DNA of 64,000 nt from contig OY744610.1 in assembly GCA_963556255.1 (NCBI GenBank), positions 16,664,457-16,728,456 on the forward strand, in the 5' to 3' direction. Source of the DNA: Allolobophora icterica (taxonomy: Eukaryota; Annelida; Clitellata; Crassiclitellata; Lumbricidae). Shown one piece after another: positions 53,538 through 64,000 of this stretch (position 1 is the first letter of the stretch; each line of letters starts with the position of its first letter). Both the position numbers and the translations under genes were made by a program. Below the pieces are notes generated by a model. The model ran no database searches and was not told where the DNA came from. It saw only the letters and a list, made by a program, of their open reading frames with translations.

Positions 53538-54314
53538 AATAGACTGTACAGGACAGCTGCCAAAATACCATCTCAGAAATCGTAAACTGTACTTTTTTTT
53601 AATTTGCCAGACCAATATGAGTAAAAGCAGCAGCAACAACATCTTAATCTCTTTATATTTTTAAATAACAAGTAATGGGCTCCTACTGGAGGTACTTTAC
53701 TGTCAGAGGCGTAGCGACCGCCCTCCGTACCCTCCGACCGGAGGGGGCCCCTTCCTGGAAGGGGGCCCCTAAAAGTGGCAAAAAATAACCATTGATTAAC
53801 CAATTTGCGGTGAACAAGGCTCGAAAGAAGCGCTTTGTGTAAATACGGAAATGGAATACATGTAGGGGAGACCGGGGCTATATGTTACAATTCCCACTTT
53901 TTTGTAAATTGGCTGTTCCTCAGCACCTGAGTTTTCCTAAGACCAAGGGGGTTTAGTACTTCATTATGTTACACACAGATAGGTCACAGTAGATTTTGTT
54001 AATAGTTAATGAATTTTGTGCAATATTGGTGTTAGGCAAGCTACTGGAATGTAACAAATAACCCCGATAAAGGGGTTACATGTTACATTCCCCGGGGTTG
54101 CAATGTTACACAGGTAGAATTGACATTTTTACAGTAAATGTAAAGTGATTATTAAACAGGAACATCACTAACAATACAAATGATTATTCAGAACTGATTA
54201 GGCCTATGTAAAGTCTGAAGTTCTTCAACAGTTGATGAAATAAAAACGACGAAAAATAAACTGAACTACTAGTTAAATCAGAAATCAGTTAAATGGGTCT
54301 ACTTAAGCTTAGGC

Positions 54315-54530
54315 CTAGTCAGAGTCATAACAGTTGTGGCATACATAATAATCGTTTCCATCAGTGCAATTGTCGTGTGCCCATTCACCACATTCTAGGC
54401 ATAGTACCCAGTCCTCATCGAACGATTCGCCGCAAACCAGGCAAACCGTTTTCTTAGATTTATTATAATTGTCGCTGTTTTTCGTAACTGAACTCTTTTT
54501 GCGGGTTTTCGGAGCAGATTATTCAAACAT
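54315..54530 (-). pseudogene. PHD-like zinc-finger tail of a pogo-type transposase
   Basis: The frame on this strand ends at a TAG at 54315 and reads KKTVCLVCGESFDEDWVLC, LECGEWAHDNCTDG, YYVCHNCYDSD. The Cys4-His-Cys3 arrangement (CLVC, CLEC, HDNC, CHNC) is that of the PHD-like finger found at the end of many pogo/Tigger-type transposases in invertebrates. A basic stretch (PKTRKKSSV) precedes it. It is too short for a complete gene and no DDE domain remains in the element. Confidence 0.7.
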
Positions 54531-54645
54531 TAACCTAGTGCCCGTTGCAGTTGCACGGTAGCCTACAGCTTATTCTTAATGACATAGAAATCAAGACTTA
54601 TTGGCCTACATAGGCCAATAAGTCAATAGCACAAGTTAATAATGC

Positions 54646-54679
54646 GGGGCTATATGTTACAAATGTAACATATAGCCCC
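54646..54679. repeat. Perfect 16-bp arm palindrome
   Basis: GGGGCTATATGTTACA, two bases, then its exact complement. The arm is also the subterminal word of the pogo-like element, so two such ends meet head to head here, perhaps the junction of a nested or deleted copy. Confidence 0.85.
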
Positions 54680-55470
54680 CTAGGCACATCTTCGTAAACA
54701 ACAAGCTTTTACACATACAACGGTCAAGCTACATCGCTAGTAATATTCTGTTTATAAACACATAATTATCACCATGCCACCAACACGCAGAATATGACAA
54801 CCGAAGTACTAAAACTGGGCTCAGAAATAACAAAAGTGCGCACTTACCTTTGAAAAAGATATGTGCTCAAAAAACGTTTATTTGCCCTAAATTGATCACG
54901 CTCTCAAATATATCAACAGCTCCGCCATTATACCTGCAGGCCAACTGTGTGCATGCGCTAGAACATAGATATACACTACAAATAAGTAAACACCATAGAT
55001 ATATCGAAATAACATATAACCCCCTGTAACATATAGCCCCGGTCTTCCCTACACTGTAGGGCGTAGGCCTATGTATACATAATATGAAAACTGTATATTG
55101 TATGTTACCGCATCCCAGTTTCCCCATTGTAAGGGGCCCTGGACGTATGTTCGGAGTTGGCCACGTTCTTTGTTGCTACGGCTCTGTTTACTGTGGTGTT
55201 TATTTGCAAATGAATTCATACGGACACGCTAATCTTGGTCAAACTGATGAACGGGGATCAACTTCGCCAGCTGACATTGGAAAAATGGACGACTGGAATT
55301 TATCTGAACTTCATATTTCTGAAAAGTGCATGCCATAAGCTTTCTGGAGATATAAATTTCATCTGCTCTACTTCTTGAGTTATTCCATGTTGAATATGGT
55401 CTCAGAGAACATTTCTCGAAATCGGATACAAATTTCGCCATACCCAAATCACTTTAAGATGGTATATCTC

Positions 55471-56050
55471 CAGTGTTGGGTAAACTCACACAAGAAATGA
55501 GTTAAATCATAACTCAACTCACGCACCTCAAAATGAGTTTAAACTCAAACTCAACTCATCCTAAGTGAAATGAGTTAACTCAAACTCACTTGTTAAATGA
55601 GTTAACTCATAAACTCACACGTTTCATACTAGCACGTTCTAATCGAGCAACAATTTTCCATCACGCCTACTTGTAACAGAAAAATATTTTCCATCAAGAA
55701 TACACGGTACTTCACCCATGTTGTTCTTAACTGTTCACAATATACAAAATATGCAGTGCTTAAACACTGTCCGCTAGCAGTGTTTACGACCCTCCCTGCC
55801 GTCACCACTCACCAGTATGGAAAGCCGACGATATAAAAAAGGCTTGTTTCAACATAATATGTGCCGAGTGCCGAAGAGTGAGTTGAGTTTAAAATAATTT
55901 ACAGTTACAACTCAAACTCACAGGAAATATGAGTTAACTCAAACTCATAACTCACACTCTTTAAGTTGAGTTAACTCAAACTCACAAATCACAGCAAGTG
56001 AGTTAACTCGTGAGTTTAAACTCATATGAGTTAACTCATACCCAACACTG
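55471..56050. mobile_element. 580-bp hAT-type MITE rich in GAGTTAACTCA
   Basis: Ends CAGTGTTGGGTA in inverted orientation, with a perfect 8-bp duplication TATATCTC on both sides (55463-55470, 56051-56058). The interior is filled with GAGTTAACTCA and ACTCAAACTCA words in both orientations, so it could fold extensively. Confidence 0.9.
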
Positions 56051-56059
56051 TATATCTCA

Positions 56060-58230
56060 GTCAAATTTTGAAATATCTTAATAAATTTTTTATTTGTGCC
56101 TCACAATGGTGGACAAACACATGTAAAAATGGTTGACTTAACACGGAATGACCCTTATTTGCATTACAACCACTCCGCTCAACCCGCTCGTTTTACGGCG
56201 TCACATTTCCATGCCCCTTCTCTCACCTCTTCTGTAAAATTTGACATTCGATTTATCATTGTGAAACCAAATGCCACCTGAGTTACGTCAGCTGTGTGAT
56301 TCATTCTATCAGTTCATCTGCTCTCCACCTATTTAAAACTATGTGTCGGTCTTTCACTTAAGCTTAAAACATTCCTAATCAACAAAACCAGGCATGGATA
56401 TTCCAATATGTGTAAACAACCAAGTCACTCTGCGGCACATGGCGACATGGTTGTTTTCCAGCTATAAATTCCACAGTGCAAGGCAGAAACTTTGCTGTGG
56501 TCGGTCACACTCTGCATAGATTGGCTCGTATCTCTTTGCCTCTTTTCCATAAGCATTGAAGACCATTTTGTTCGATTCTTGTTTTCCGTAATTAGGTCAG
56601 GAACACCTCTGACGAGTCTGTCCTGAAAAGCGTTAGATAAATGTATGATTACACTTATAATTACAATATACAAACTCGTCAGTTGCCTAATGGCTCCGCA
56701 GTAGGCTATCATTGGCCCCATTCAATATTGCCTAAAACTTATCATGGCGATAACAGGCGAAGGAGGGAGATAAGAGGGAGAGGAAAAGGGGATAAGATAG
56801 GGTCTAATATCTTTTATGTACATACATGTAGAAGCCTCAAAAGCCCTTACCCTGGCTCAAACATACCCTAATCCTGTTTCATATTCATCTGCATCTCTTT
56901 CGCTGCTCCAATTCTAAACGCCATCCACTGCAGCCGTCTTATTGTCAAACTGACCGATTTTCGGAATTCTTTTGGTTGACAAGGAATCACATAATCATGG
57001 TTGTTTGCTCCAAGCACGTGATGGCTGTCCACTCCTCGGGAAGCTTTGATCATCTACTTTCAACTTAGTTATTATGCTCGTAATCAGTATTCTTGTCACA
57101 ATATTTTCGCACAATACTAATTACGTGAAAGATAAAACAACTATTCTCATCTTTTACGTGTTTGCGGTTCGATTCGCGATGGGTGGCAGAAAATGCAAGT
57201 TCAAACGCAAGAAGGAGGAGGAAGCGGCTGACAGGCCATCGACGGCAGGCAAGACAGCTGGCCTGAGGAAGGCCAGACGAGCCAGAGGCTCGGACCCTCC
57301 GAACCGACCTATACCTCGGAGAGAATTGTCGAATTCTAGGATACGTGAATACAGCGCGTGTCCGTCGTAAAAATTCCTGAAGGATGATGACAAGTTCACT
57401 CATTCCCTCACTCACTCGCTCGTTCCCTCAATCGATCGATCGATCTATGGATAGATCGGTCGACCAATCAACCAACAAAGAAACAAATTGACCATTAATC
57501 TACCAAGCTGCAATTGATCAGTCAACCAATCGATCGATCGAGCGATCAATCAATCACGCTTTCGCGTCAAATAACTCATAGTAATCTGATTAAACTCTTA
57601 GTTATTTAATCGCTTCTGTGGCAAATCTTCGCGTAAGTATCGTCTGTTCATTGGTTGTCGTTTAAATTTGGAATAATCGGTCCGTTATTGGAAATGTATG
57701 CTTCAAGCTCTATATTCGACTCGGTATCTTTCCAGCGTATTATGCAGATAATTGTTTGTATTTATATAGCTGAGGTGATGATATATATATATAGGAATAT
57801 GCTTCATACGTAGGCCTACCTACATAAATAAATGACATTCACAAACTTATACAAACATAATACATGATATAGCCAAATGAGTTGAGCTTTTGCTTTGAGA
57901 TGCTAAGTCCGGGTTTGAGCATCCATGTGACGGTTACTGTGTAACGACCTTGAAAAAGTTCTTCACGCACATCTGTTAAGCGTTCTTGATTCATGCTTTA
58001 TCATTAGATAGTGGCATATATTAAATACCGAACTAACGATAATGATAATAAAATAAACTTAATCATAGAAAAAAATCAACACGATGATGACAACAATGAT
58101 AGCTGAGGTGATGATTTTCCCATGTTATAGTGGTACTAATGAATGCAGAATTAAAAATAATGATAATAATAAAAAGTTATAATAGAATAATGACAAAGAC
58201 GACAGCTGAAGTAATGACTATAATTATGAT
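56060..58230. other. Region without a recognised gene
   Basis: No supported exon. A 63-codon basic frame (57179-57370, MGGRKCKFKRKKEEEA...) is GC-richer than its surroundings but has no family. Around 57.43-57.56 kb there are ATCG/CAAT simple repeats. AGCTGAGGTGATGA-type words recur at 57.77, 58.10 and 58.21 kb. The end of the stretch should be the intron before the Mab-21 pseudogene. Confidence 0.4.
57430..57555. repeat. ATCG/CAAT simple-sequence cluster
   Basis: CGATCGATCGATC, CAATCAACCAA and related four-base repeats in both orientations. Confidence 0.75.
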
Positions 58231-58237
58231 TGTTTCT

Positions 58238-58255
58238 CTTATTGTTTCATTACAG
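58238..58255 (+). other. 3' splice acceptor before the 58.3-kb Mab-21 pseudogene
   Basis: TTATTGTTTCATTACAG precedes TA and the ATG at 58258. It matches in position the acceptors before the other two Mab-21 copies and has a better pyrimidine tract. Confidence 0.55.
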
Positions 58256-58257
58256 TA

Positions 58258-61142
58258 ATGGACGAAATTGTGTCGGAATTCATCGTCAGCACATGCCGAG
58301 TATTTCCAAAGCCTGAAACTGGCGTTTTTCGATCCATACGTGAGGAAATTTCAAACCATTATCAATATTACCCAGTTGAGTGTGGCAGTACTGCTGAGTT
58401 CTATATTCAACCGCTATTTCCGTGCATTAGCGACACTGATTATTTGAGGGTGAAAACTTCTAATCTTGCCTTCACAGATGAAAAACCAGTTTTACCTTAT
58501 GATCTGCGTGACATTACCGACACAAATGAGTGCTTCTTGATTGAAACATACCACAATTTTCCATCTTTTATAAGACTTCGACATTTGGGAGAAATGAGGT
58601 ATGATTGGGGGGAAAAAATGTTTCGAATTTATTCCGGTTAACGTCCGAGAATTGCTTGAAACGCCAGACTTTCGAAAGAGTGAATTTCTTCAGGTTAAAG
58701 GATATTCCTACACGACTGGTCCAGCGATTAAGTTCCAAGGCAATTCTTCATCTGACGTTGTTGAATCCATATGGTGTCCACAGTGGCCTCTAGAAGCACA
58801 ATATTGGCCTAAACGACAAAGGAAGTAGGCCTACGGATGGCCGACGACCGCCATCATCCAGGAGGTAGTACAGAGTGGTTGCCATGTTGTATTTGCTAAA
58901 CACACTTCTTGCAGAAATGATGTACACCAGTGCAGGCTGTCATTTTCAGTTGCTGAAGTGATATTACTTCGGAGTTGGACTCCAGTTCAACAGATTGTCT
59001 ACCATATGCTCAGATTCTTTGCCAAGAGAGAGTTGATCAAGAAAGATTGTCCAAAGGAAGACGAGGTTCTCTGTACTTACCATTTAAAGACATTGATGTT
59101 GTGGTCTTGTGAAGAGAATTCACCGGAATGGTGGAGTTCCTCGTCTGTTGTTAAAATATGCTGCACTTTATTACACAAACTTGTGAAATGGCTAAAAAAG
59201 ACAACATGTCTACATTATTTTATTCCAAGAGCAAATTTCTTTCACGAGCATATGAACCAGAAGATCATCGATGAAACTGCCACAAGATTGATAACATTTT
59301 GTAATTCAGAAATCCTTTCTCTTTGGTTTATGGAGCATTACATGAATATGCAGCCATTTCTTTCTACTGTTTGCGATTCTACAAACACTTCTGAGGTCTT
59401 AAGATGTGTATTTTACACCCGTGAAATTATGGAATCAAGGACACGCGTATCCATTGACCAAAATCTTTCGCAAAGATTTTTTCTGTGTGCTTATGCCTCC
59501 GTTCCCTAGAGAGGGAAGGAGAAAGTGGTAAAAAATATGAGCTGAGAATGTTGGCCTCGGTTATGTGTCAAAGGAATGAATTTATGCCATCAGCTATTAT
59601 TGAACCATGTTTCGAATTCTTTACATCAATTCTAATTATTCTGCATACCGTCCATTTAATAGATTGTGCGAAATTGGAATGTAAGACCGAAAGGTTTGTT
59701 GACATAGTCAGAAGAATTTCGCTTAAACCAAAATTGGTGAGTTCCAGTCACCACAACTTTCCAAAACCACGCAAAACTGTTCTTAACAGAAGCCAGTTAC
59801 ATTTCATGAGAGCTACAGAATTGATGGAAAATTTAAATGGATCAAATGATGATCCAGAATCTAGAATAGTATCTCTAATTTCAAAGGACCTTCTCAAGGA
59901 AGCTTTCTAGTGTACGGATTCTAAAACCGAAGCTATTGTCATTGCGACTTTGACATACTGGGCGGCTCTTCATTTTGCCGCATTAGAATACCAAACTGCC
60001 ATAGGCCTCTCTTCGATAAGTTTAACCATTGAAACGGATGTGGAAAACGAAACGTTAAATGCAGGCTGTCTGTTCTTCATTGACGACATCGTTAGAATCA
60101 TTGGATTTTATCTGCTTTTCAGACAGATTAAACATAATTTGCATTACAGTAGGAGACTGTATCTTATTGATCTGCGTCTGACACCATATGTGTTTGCGCG
60201 GTATTTAATCATGTCATCACTGGAAAGAACACATAGGCCTTTTGGACAAAATGACGAATTTCTAACGCCAAAATTTCCGTTGGATGAACTTTTAATTGCT
60301 ATAATCAAGTGGAAATTTTCTGAAATGTCAAAGAGGGCAGGTGATGCTTCATACGTGTATCAAAGTACGGATCCAAATGAGAAACTAGAAGCGCCAAATG
60401 AAGACGGTTTTCCAACGGATGACTGCTTTATTGTTGAACCGCTCGTGGAATATTCTGAGAAACTAGAAGCGCCAAATGAAGACGGTTTTCCAACAGAAGT
60501 CGGCGTTATGGTTGAACAGCTCATGGAATATTCCTTAGAAAATATGAAATCATTTTACAGCGGGATCTTCAAATACTTTGGGATTCACTACAGTTCAGTT
60601 GACTGTTACCGTGCTGCGTATCTGTACAAATGTTGCAAATATCTTGAAGTTTTGTATTTCTGTAACCAAATTCTTGATGAACCAGATTTACGGAGCGATT
60701 TGAAGGAACTTGGAATTGCAAATGTAATGGTGATACCTCCGCTTGACTCTTATTTCGACAGAGATATCCAATGTCTGCTTGGATTTCACACACTCTTTTG
60801 CTATTTACACCCTCTGAATGAAGATTTGCAGAAAATTGAAGAAACTCCCGGATGTAGACTTACGTTCGAAAACATTTTCGCACGAAAGATTTTCTCTCGC
60901 AAGTGGCCACTTTCAGGGGTTCTTTTGTATGCTTACTCAACGAAATGTCATTACTTTCTTGGAAGACATTTTTGGCAAGATATTTGCAAGTGAGATGTCT
61001 GATCGATCGCTGTCACTCACTCTCAGAAATGATGTCCGAATTTAGTAAGCTCGAAGCTTGTCTTCCCTTTGAGTACATCACTCGTTGCTTTCTTCAGCAA
61101 AAACTTCGAAAATTTCAGAACTTTAGGTGCTATAATAATTGA
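58258..61142 (+). pseudogene. Mab-21 pseudogene, near full length
   Basis: Aligns to the intact 965-codon gene throughout. The GS (ECGSTAEFYI) and DTD (CISDTDYL) motifs are present, then a frameshift near 58608 in a GGGGGGAAAAAA run. A TAGGCC insertion at 58826-58831 makes an in-frame stop in RQRK|YGWP. The C domain follows (MILLRSW, YHMLRFFAKREL, YHLKTLMLWSCEENSPEWW), a stop at 59507, a frame change, another stop at 59908, then a long open piece 59950-60993 with LNAGCLFFIDD and VIPPLDSYFDRDIQ, and a last frameshift near 60990. A 78-bp tandem duplication (period start 60379 and 60457) lies within it. At least three frameshifts and two in-frame stops make it dead as genomic sequence. Confidence 0.92.
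60379..60534 (+). repeat. In-frame 78-bp tandem duplication inside the Mab-21 pseudogene
   Basis: Two 26-codon copies, each starting EKLEAPNEDGFPT. The first half is nearly identical and the second half has diverged. The intact gene at 13.3 kb has no such insert. Confidence 0.9.
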
Positions 61143-61750
61143 TACGAAATACTGTAACTGCTAGAATATATGTTTATGATAAAATAATAGCAGAAGTGCA
61201 AAGACTCAACAGTAAATTGCTTTGCTCATTCTGATTATTTACCAATCAGTGAGGTTTAGAACATGCTACATTATTTTTAGTAGTTCTGTTCCAGATTGAG
61301 TGCTTTTTAAATCCTGAAAGCGTCATATGTCGACAAGTAGAAACTTCTTTAAATTTTAAAAACTGTAAAGAACCTAGAACATGCTGAACTCTTTCTGTCC
61401 TAGTGATGCGACATATTTTTCTCTTTTGATAAGTTTAAGGCAGCTAAATAATTTAGCGTAGCCTATTTATTAGACTAAGTCAAGATTGGCGTACCGTACC
61501 AAGGCGTAATCAGTTTGTTTGGCTAAAGTTTGAAGCCTTAATGCATTAGAAAATTGTCAAAGTGTTGAAAAACTTAGAAAGTGGTTTTTACTGTCACGCT
61601 TTAGCGTATTCTTGTAATAATGTGGTCAGTGTGACGATTAAAATAACTACTATAGGCCTAGTATTACTTGCGTAGTGTGATACAAAGTCTGCACACCCGC
61701 GCTTTGAAAAATCCTAACATCGTGAAAGTTTTCTTTTGTATTTTTAGACC
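61143..61750. other. Region without a recognised gene
   Basis: AT-rich 3' flank of the Mab-21 pseudogene; nothing supported. Confidence 0.4.
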
Positions 61751-61756
61751 CCATAC

Positions 61757-62062
61757 CTAGTTGTTAACTCCCGTGTTCTCTAAGACTCTGGTTAGAAAGT
61801 TCCTCACTTGCCTTGTAACACACAAAATGAAAGTTTGAGCATCACCTGAGGCGATCAGTGTGTATAAACTCTGATCAGGTCGTAACGCCAGGTAGCCATA
61901 CATCCAGCCCAGGGCTTGACAAATGATGTTTAACACCGAAATCACTAGAAAGCAAACTAGAGCCATGTTGACTTTAAGATGTTTACGACTATAATCGTGA
62001 GGCGGAATAAGTGGAAAAGCTAACTTTATTAGCTTTAAAAACTGGTTTAAGTTGCTTGACAA
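61757..62062 (-). CDS. Possible terminal exon of an unknown membrane protein
   Basis: An open frame of about 100 codons with HDYSRKHLKVNMALVCFLVI, SVLNIICQALGWMYGYLAL (one long or two short membrane segments), then SLYTLIASGDAQTF and VRNFLTRVLENTG before the stop. The amino-acid composition looks natural, but I do not recognise the family and no clear acceptor or partner exon was found. Confidence 0.3.
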   Translation of the reverse strand: MSSNLNQFLKLIKLAFPLIPPHDYSRKHLKVNMALVCFLVISVLNIICQALGWMYGYLALRPDQSLYTLIASGDAQTFILCVTRQVRNFLTRVLENTGVNN

Positions 62063-62413
62063 ATAGGCTATATAAGTACATACATTCCCAAATTATTGAG
62101 GGTTAGACCTCAGTTTTCTTGAAGCAGTTCATGCTCATTACTGCTGAGGTGCTATTAGCAAAAGTGATAACGTGATAAACTTATTAAAAGTGATAAACTT
62201 ATTAAAAGTTTAATTTGCTTGACAAATAAGAGGTTTAAAACCCAAGTCATGATGTTTATGCGAAGGGGAGGATGGCAGATATTTTTGTACCCTTCACTGT
62301 CTAGACCCAAGTTACGATTAAGTGTATGACATAGTTCGAATAGATATCGTGTGTCCGTTTTCAATAATTAGGCCTACATGTCTTCGTAGGTCAGTCGGCG
62401 CTTCGTGAATTCG

Positions 62414-62776
62414 TCAAACAACATCCGGACTTTTGGATGCATTTAAGTCAACGGTTAACCTTAGATTGATCGTTAAGTGAGCGTGACCACGTGCTTCAAA
62501 CGTTGCATTTATCTCGATGTCATTCTTGTTCATGCTGGTCGCAAGATGACTGCTAAATGTCCATCCCTTCTGATGCGCAATCGAGACTGAAATACACGCA
62601 CGGACTGTGTACGCCGCCTGTAGCCGGATATTTTTTGTCTCGGAGGAGTACGACCGACACGGGTCATTGAAGTGACCTCCACCGTTAGTTGCTGGTGGCG
62701 CCTCAATCGTCGACACGAGATATATGCCTGTTCTTGCGTCTCGATGAATATCCGGCCGTGCGTCGTCTTCTACCAA
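62414..62776 (-). CDS. Possible exon, unknown protein
   Basis: 120 codons in a stretch with higher GC than its neighbours: ARTGIYLVSTIEAPPATNGG, IRLQAAYTVRACISVSIAHQ and IEINATFEARGHAHLTINLR. Alternating hydrophobic residues suggest beta strands. No family is recognised. It could be an exon of the same minus-strand gene as 61757-62062, or chance. Confidence 0.28.
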   Translation of the reverse strand: MVEDDARPDIHRDARTGIYLVSTIEAPPATNGGGHFNDPCRSYSSETKNIRLQAAYTVRACISVSIAHQKGWTFSSHLATSMNKNDIEINATFEARGHAHLTINLRLTVDLNASKSPDVV

Positions 62777-62984
62777 TGATGTGTGCTGTGAACGCTGTCA
62801 CCTGTCATATCTCCACTCTATCAACACAACTCGGTCCATAGACTCTCAACATCTATGCTATCTGTCAACTGTCGACGGGAACCCGTTGGTTGACTACACT
62901 TGACGCTACGTGGTGATTCGTCTAGTTTAATAGGCATTGTTCGCTAACTGATGTAACAGTCTAGTTCTAATTGCAATTAACATA

Positions 62985-63520
62985 TTGTATTGTATTGTCT
63001 TGTATTCCAGCATTTATAAAGCGCTGCTAGCGGGAGAGCCATTCAGAAGCGCTCCCGGTGCGAGAGAGAAAAAGCAAGTTTTAAGATAGGTAAAAGAGGA
63101 AGAGACGTTATCTCAGAGAATATAAGAACAAAGGGACGGAGAAAGCTCATTCCAAAGGGCAGGGTCAATGGAGGCAAAAGACCTAGATTGAGCCAGAGAA
63201 GTCCTGACACGGGGAACAAGGAGGTCAAAACGGTCAGATGAACGAAGAGGACGAACAGAAGCAGCAGAGTGAGGGCGAAGAATTAAGTCACATAAATATT
63301 TCGGAGCGAAACCATGTTGAGCCCTAGAGACAAGGATGAGGACCTTGAATTGGATGCGGGCAGAAAGCGGGAGCCAGTGGAGTTCTTCTGTCATAAAGGT
63401 GTTGAGAGAATCAATGAAGACGGACAAGTTGTCTAGCAGCGTCATTGACAACGGACTGAAGAGGAGCGAGACGAACCTTGGGAAGACCAACGAGGAGGGA
63501 ATTGCAGTAGTCATGTCAAG
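62985..63520 (-). mobile_element. LINE 3' end (CR1/L2-like)
   Basis: On this strand: LHWLPLSARIQFKVLILV, FAPKYLCDLI, LRSSDRFDLLVPRVRTSLAQ, SRSFASIDPALWNELSPSL, then a frameshift and the last codons, followed by AGCGCTTTATAAATG-like sequence and a CAATA-type tail near 62985-63015. Another tail-like GCGCTATATAAATG lies on the plus strand at 63734, likely a second fragment. Confidence 0.85.
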
Positions 63521-64000
63521 AGCTTGTCTGCTCTAGACTTTACTACTGCAATTTACTACTGCATGGACATTGGACAATCGAGGTGAAAATTGAAAATGAG
63601 ACAGAGCGACGGATATCCCTAAGGCGCCTTAGGTGAATGTAGGAAGTGCGGGTGAGTTTGGAAATATTGTTTGGTATGAAATACGTTTAGGCTATAGCGC
63701 AAAGGGCGATTTGTTTTGCTCTTCGAGCGGCGCTATATAAATGTCCAATTACTTACCTACAGAAGAAAAGAAAATGCCTGCCATGATTGTTGCTGTGCGT
63801 CGCCCACCTGGGAAATCTTAACACAAACATCGGCACGTTGTCGAAGTTAAACGGCCCGAATAGTACACCCTTATTACTGGCGCGTGTTTCAATATTGTTC
63901 TTTAAATTTGAGCACATCAGTCCAACCATGCATTTATAATGTCATGACTTCGTACTTTGGCTTTCAAACGTATGGATATCTAATTGCTCTTCACCTGGCG

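Larger units (their letters stand above)
53865..55049 (-). mobile_element. pogo/Tc1-like element remnant with TA target
   Basis: Inverted ends GGGGAGACCGGGGCTATATG and, complement, GGGAAGACCGGGGCTATATG, flanked by TA on each side (53863-53864, 55050-55051). The interior has a zinc-finger-coding stretch on the minus strand (54315-54530) typical of the C terminus of pogo-like transposases, and more copies of the GGGCTATATGTTAC word. The catalytic domain is gone. Confidence 0.75.

Noticed and set aside
53704..53780. Second hAT element starting CAGAGGCGTAGC
   Set aside because: The left end looks hAT-like, but no inverted right end or 8-bp duplication was found within the next 2 kb.
56425..56721. 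Minus-strand frame with LSNAFQDRLVRGVPDLI, gag-like at first sight
   Set aside because: Only a few residues resemble retroelement Gag; no zinc knuckle, protease or LTR nearby.
59485..59910. Separate small genes inside the 58.3-kb Mab-21 locus
   Set aside because: All the frames align in order to one intact paralogue, so they are pieces of one pseudogene.

Overview
The window is animal nuclear DNA, AT-rich and dominated by transposable elements, with few host genes. I infer a marine invertebrate, probably a deuterostome (echinoderm- or hemichordate-like). The reasons are a gypsy element with integrase upstream of reverse transcriptase (Gmr1-like order, first described from deuterostomes), an expanded Mab-21/cGAS-like gene family, CR1/L2-like LINE remnants, an intact Maverick/Polinton, and a strong excess of the palindrome TAGGCCTA. 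No species can be named from the sequence alone.

Layout. 1-2.85 kb: no gene recognised. 2.85-8.82 kb: a young Gmr1-like LTR retrotransposon whose 467-bp LTRs differ at one base; its gag-protease and RT-RNase H frames are long and open, but the integrase core is deleted. 8.9-9.6 kb: LINE fragment. 9.85-13.24 kb: two terminal-inverted-repeat elements set in (AT)n tracts. 13.27-16.16 kb: an intact 965-codon Mab-21 (cGAS-like receptor type) gene. 16.2-23.0 kb: mostly non-coding, with LINE remnants, a tRNA-derived SINE and simple repeats.

23.015-41.317 kb: a near-complete Maverick/Polinton with 321-bp terminal arms differing at one base and a TTTCCG target duplication. It carries virion genes (double jelly-roll major capsid, single jelly-roll penton, adenain-like protease, FtsK/HerA packaging ATPase, small virion-type proteins), replication and integration genes (protein-primed PolB, DDE integrase), a zinc-ribbon plus phospholipase A2-like protein, and a 723-residue fibre-like protein with phage-tail-fibre repeats and a discoidin-like C terminus. 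Only the zinc-ribbon/PLA2 and integrase genes are on the plus strand. The right 2.7 kb of the element is non-coding and repetitive.

41.3-58 kb: no clear host gene. It holds a 4.1-kb hAT-like composite with nested elements, several hAT-type MITEs with perfect 8-bp target duplications, a LINE endonuclease fragment, a perfect 14 x 50 bp minisatellite derived from that LINE, and a pogo-like remnant with a PHD-like zinc finger. Two Mab-21 pseudogenes lie at 52.8 and 58.3 kb on the same strand as the intact gene, so the host theme is a dispersed Mab-21 array riddled by transposons. 61-64 kb has two weak exon candidates and a LINE 3' end.

All calls come from reading motifs and repeats by eye. Family assignments rest on recognised motifs, not database searches.
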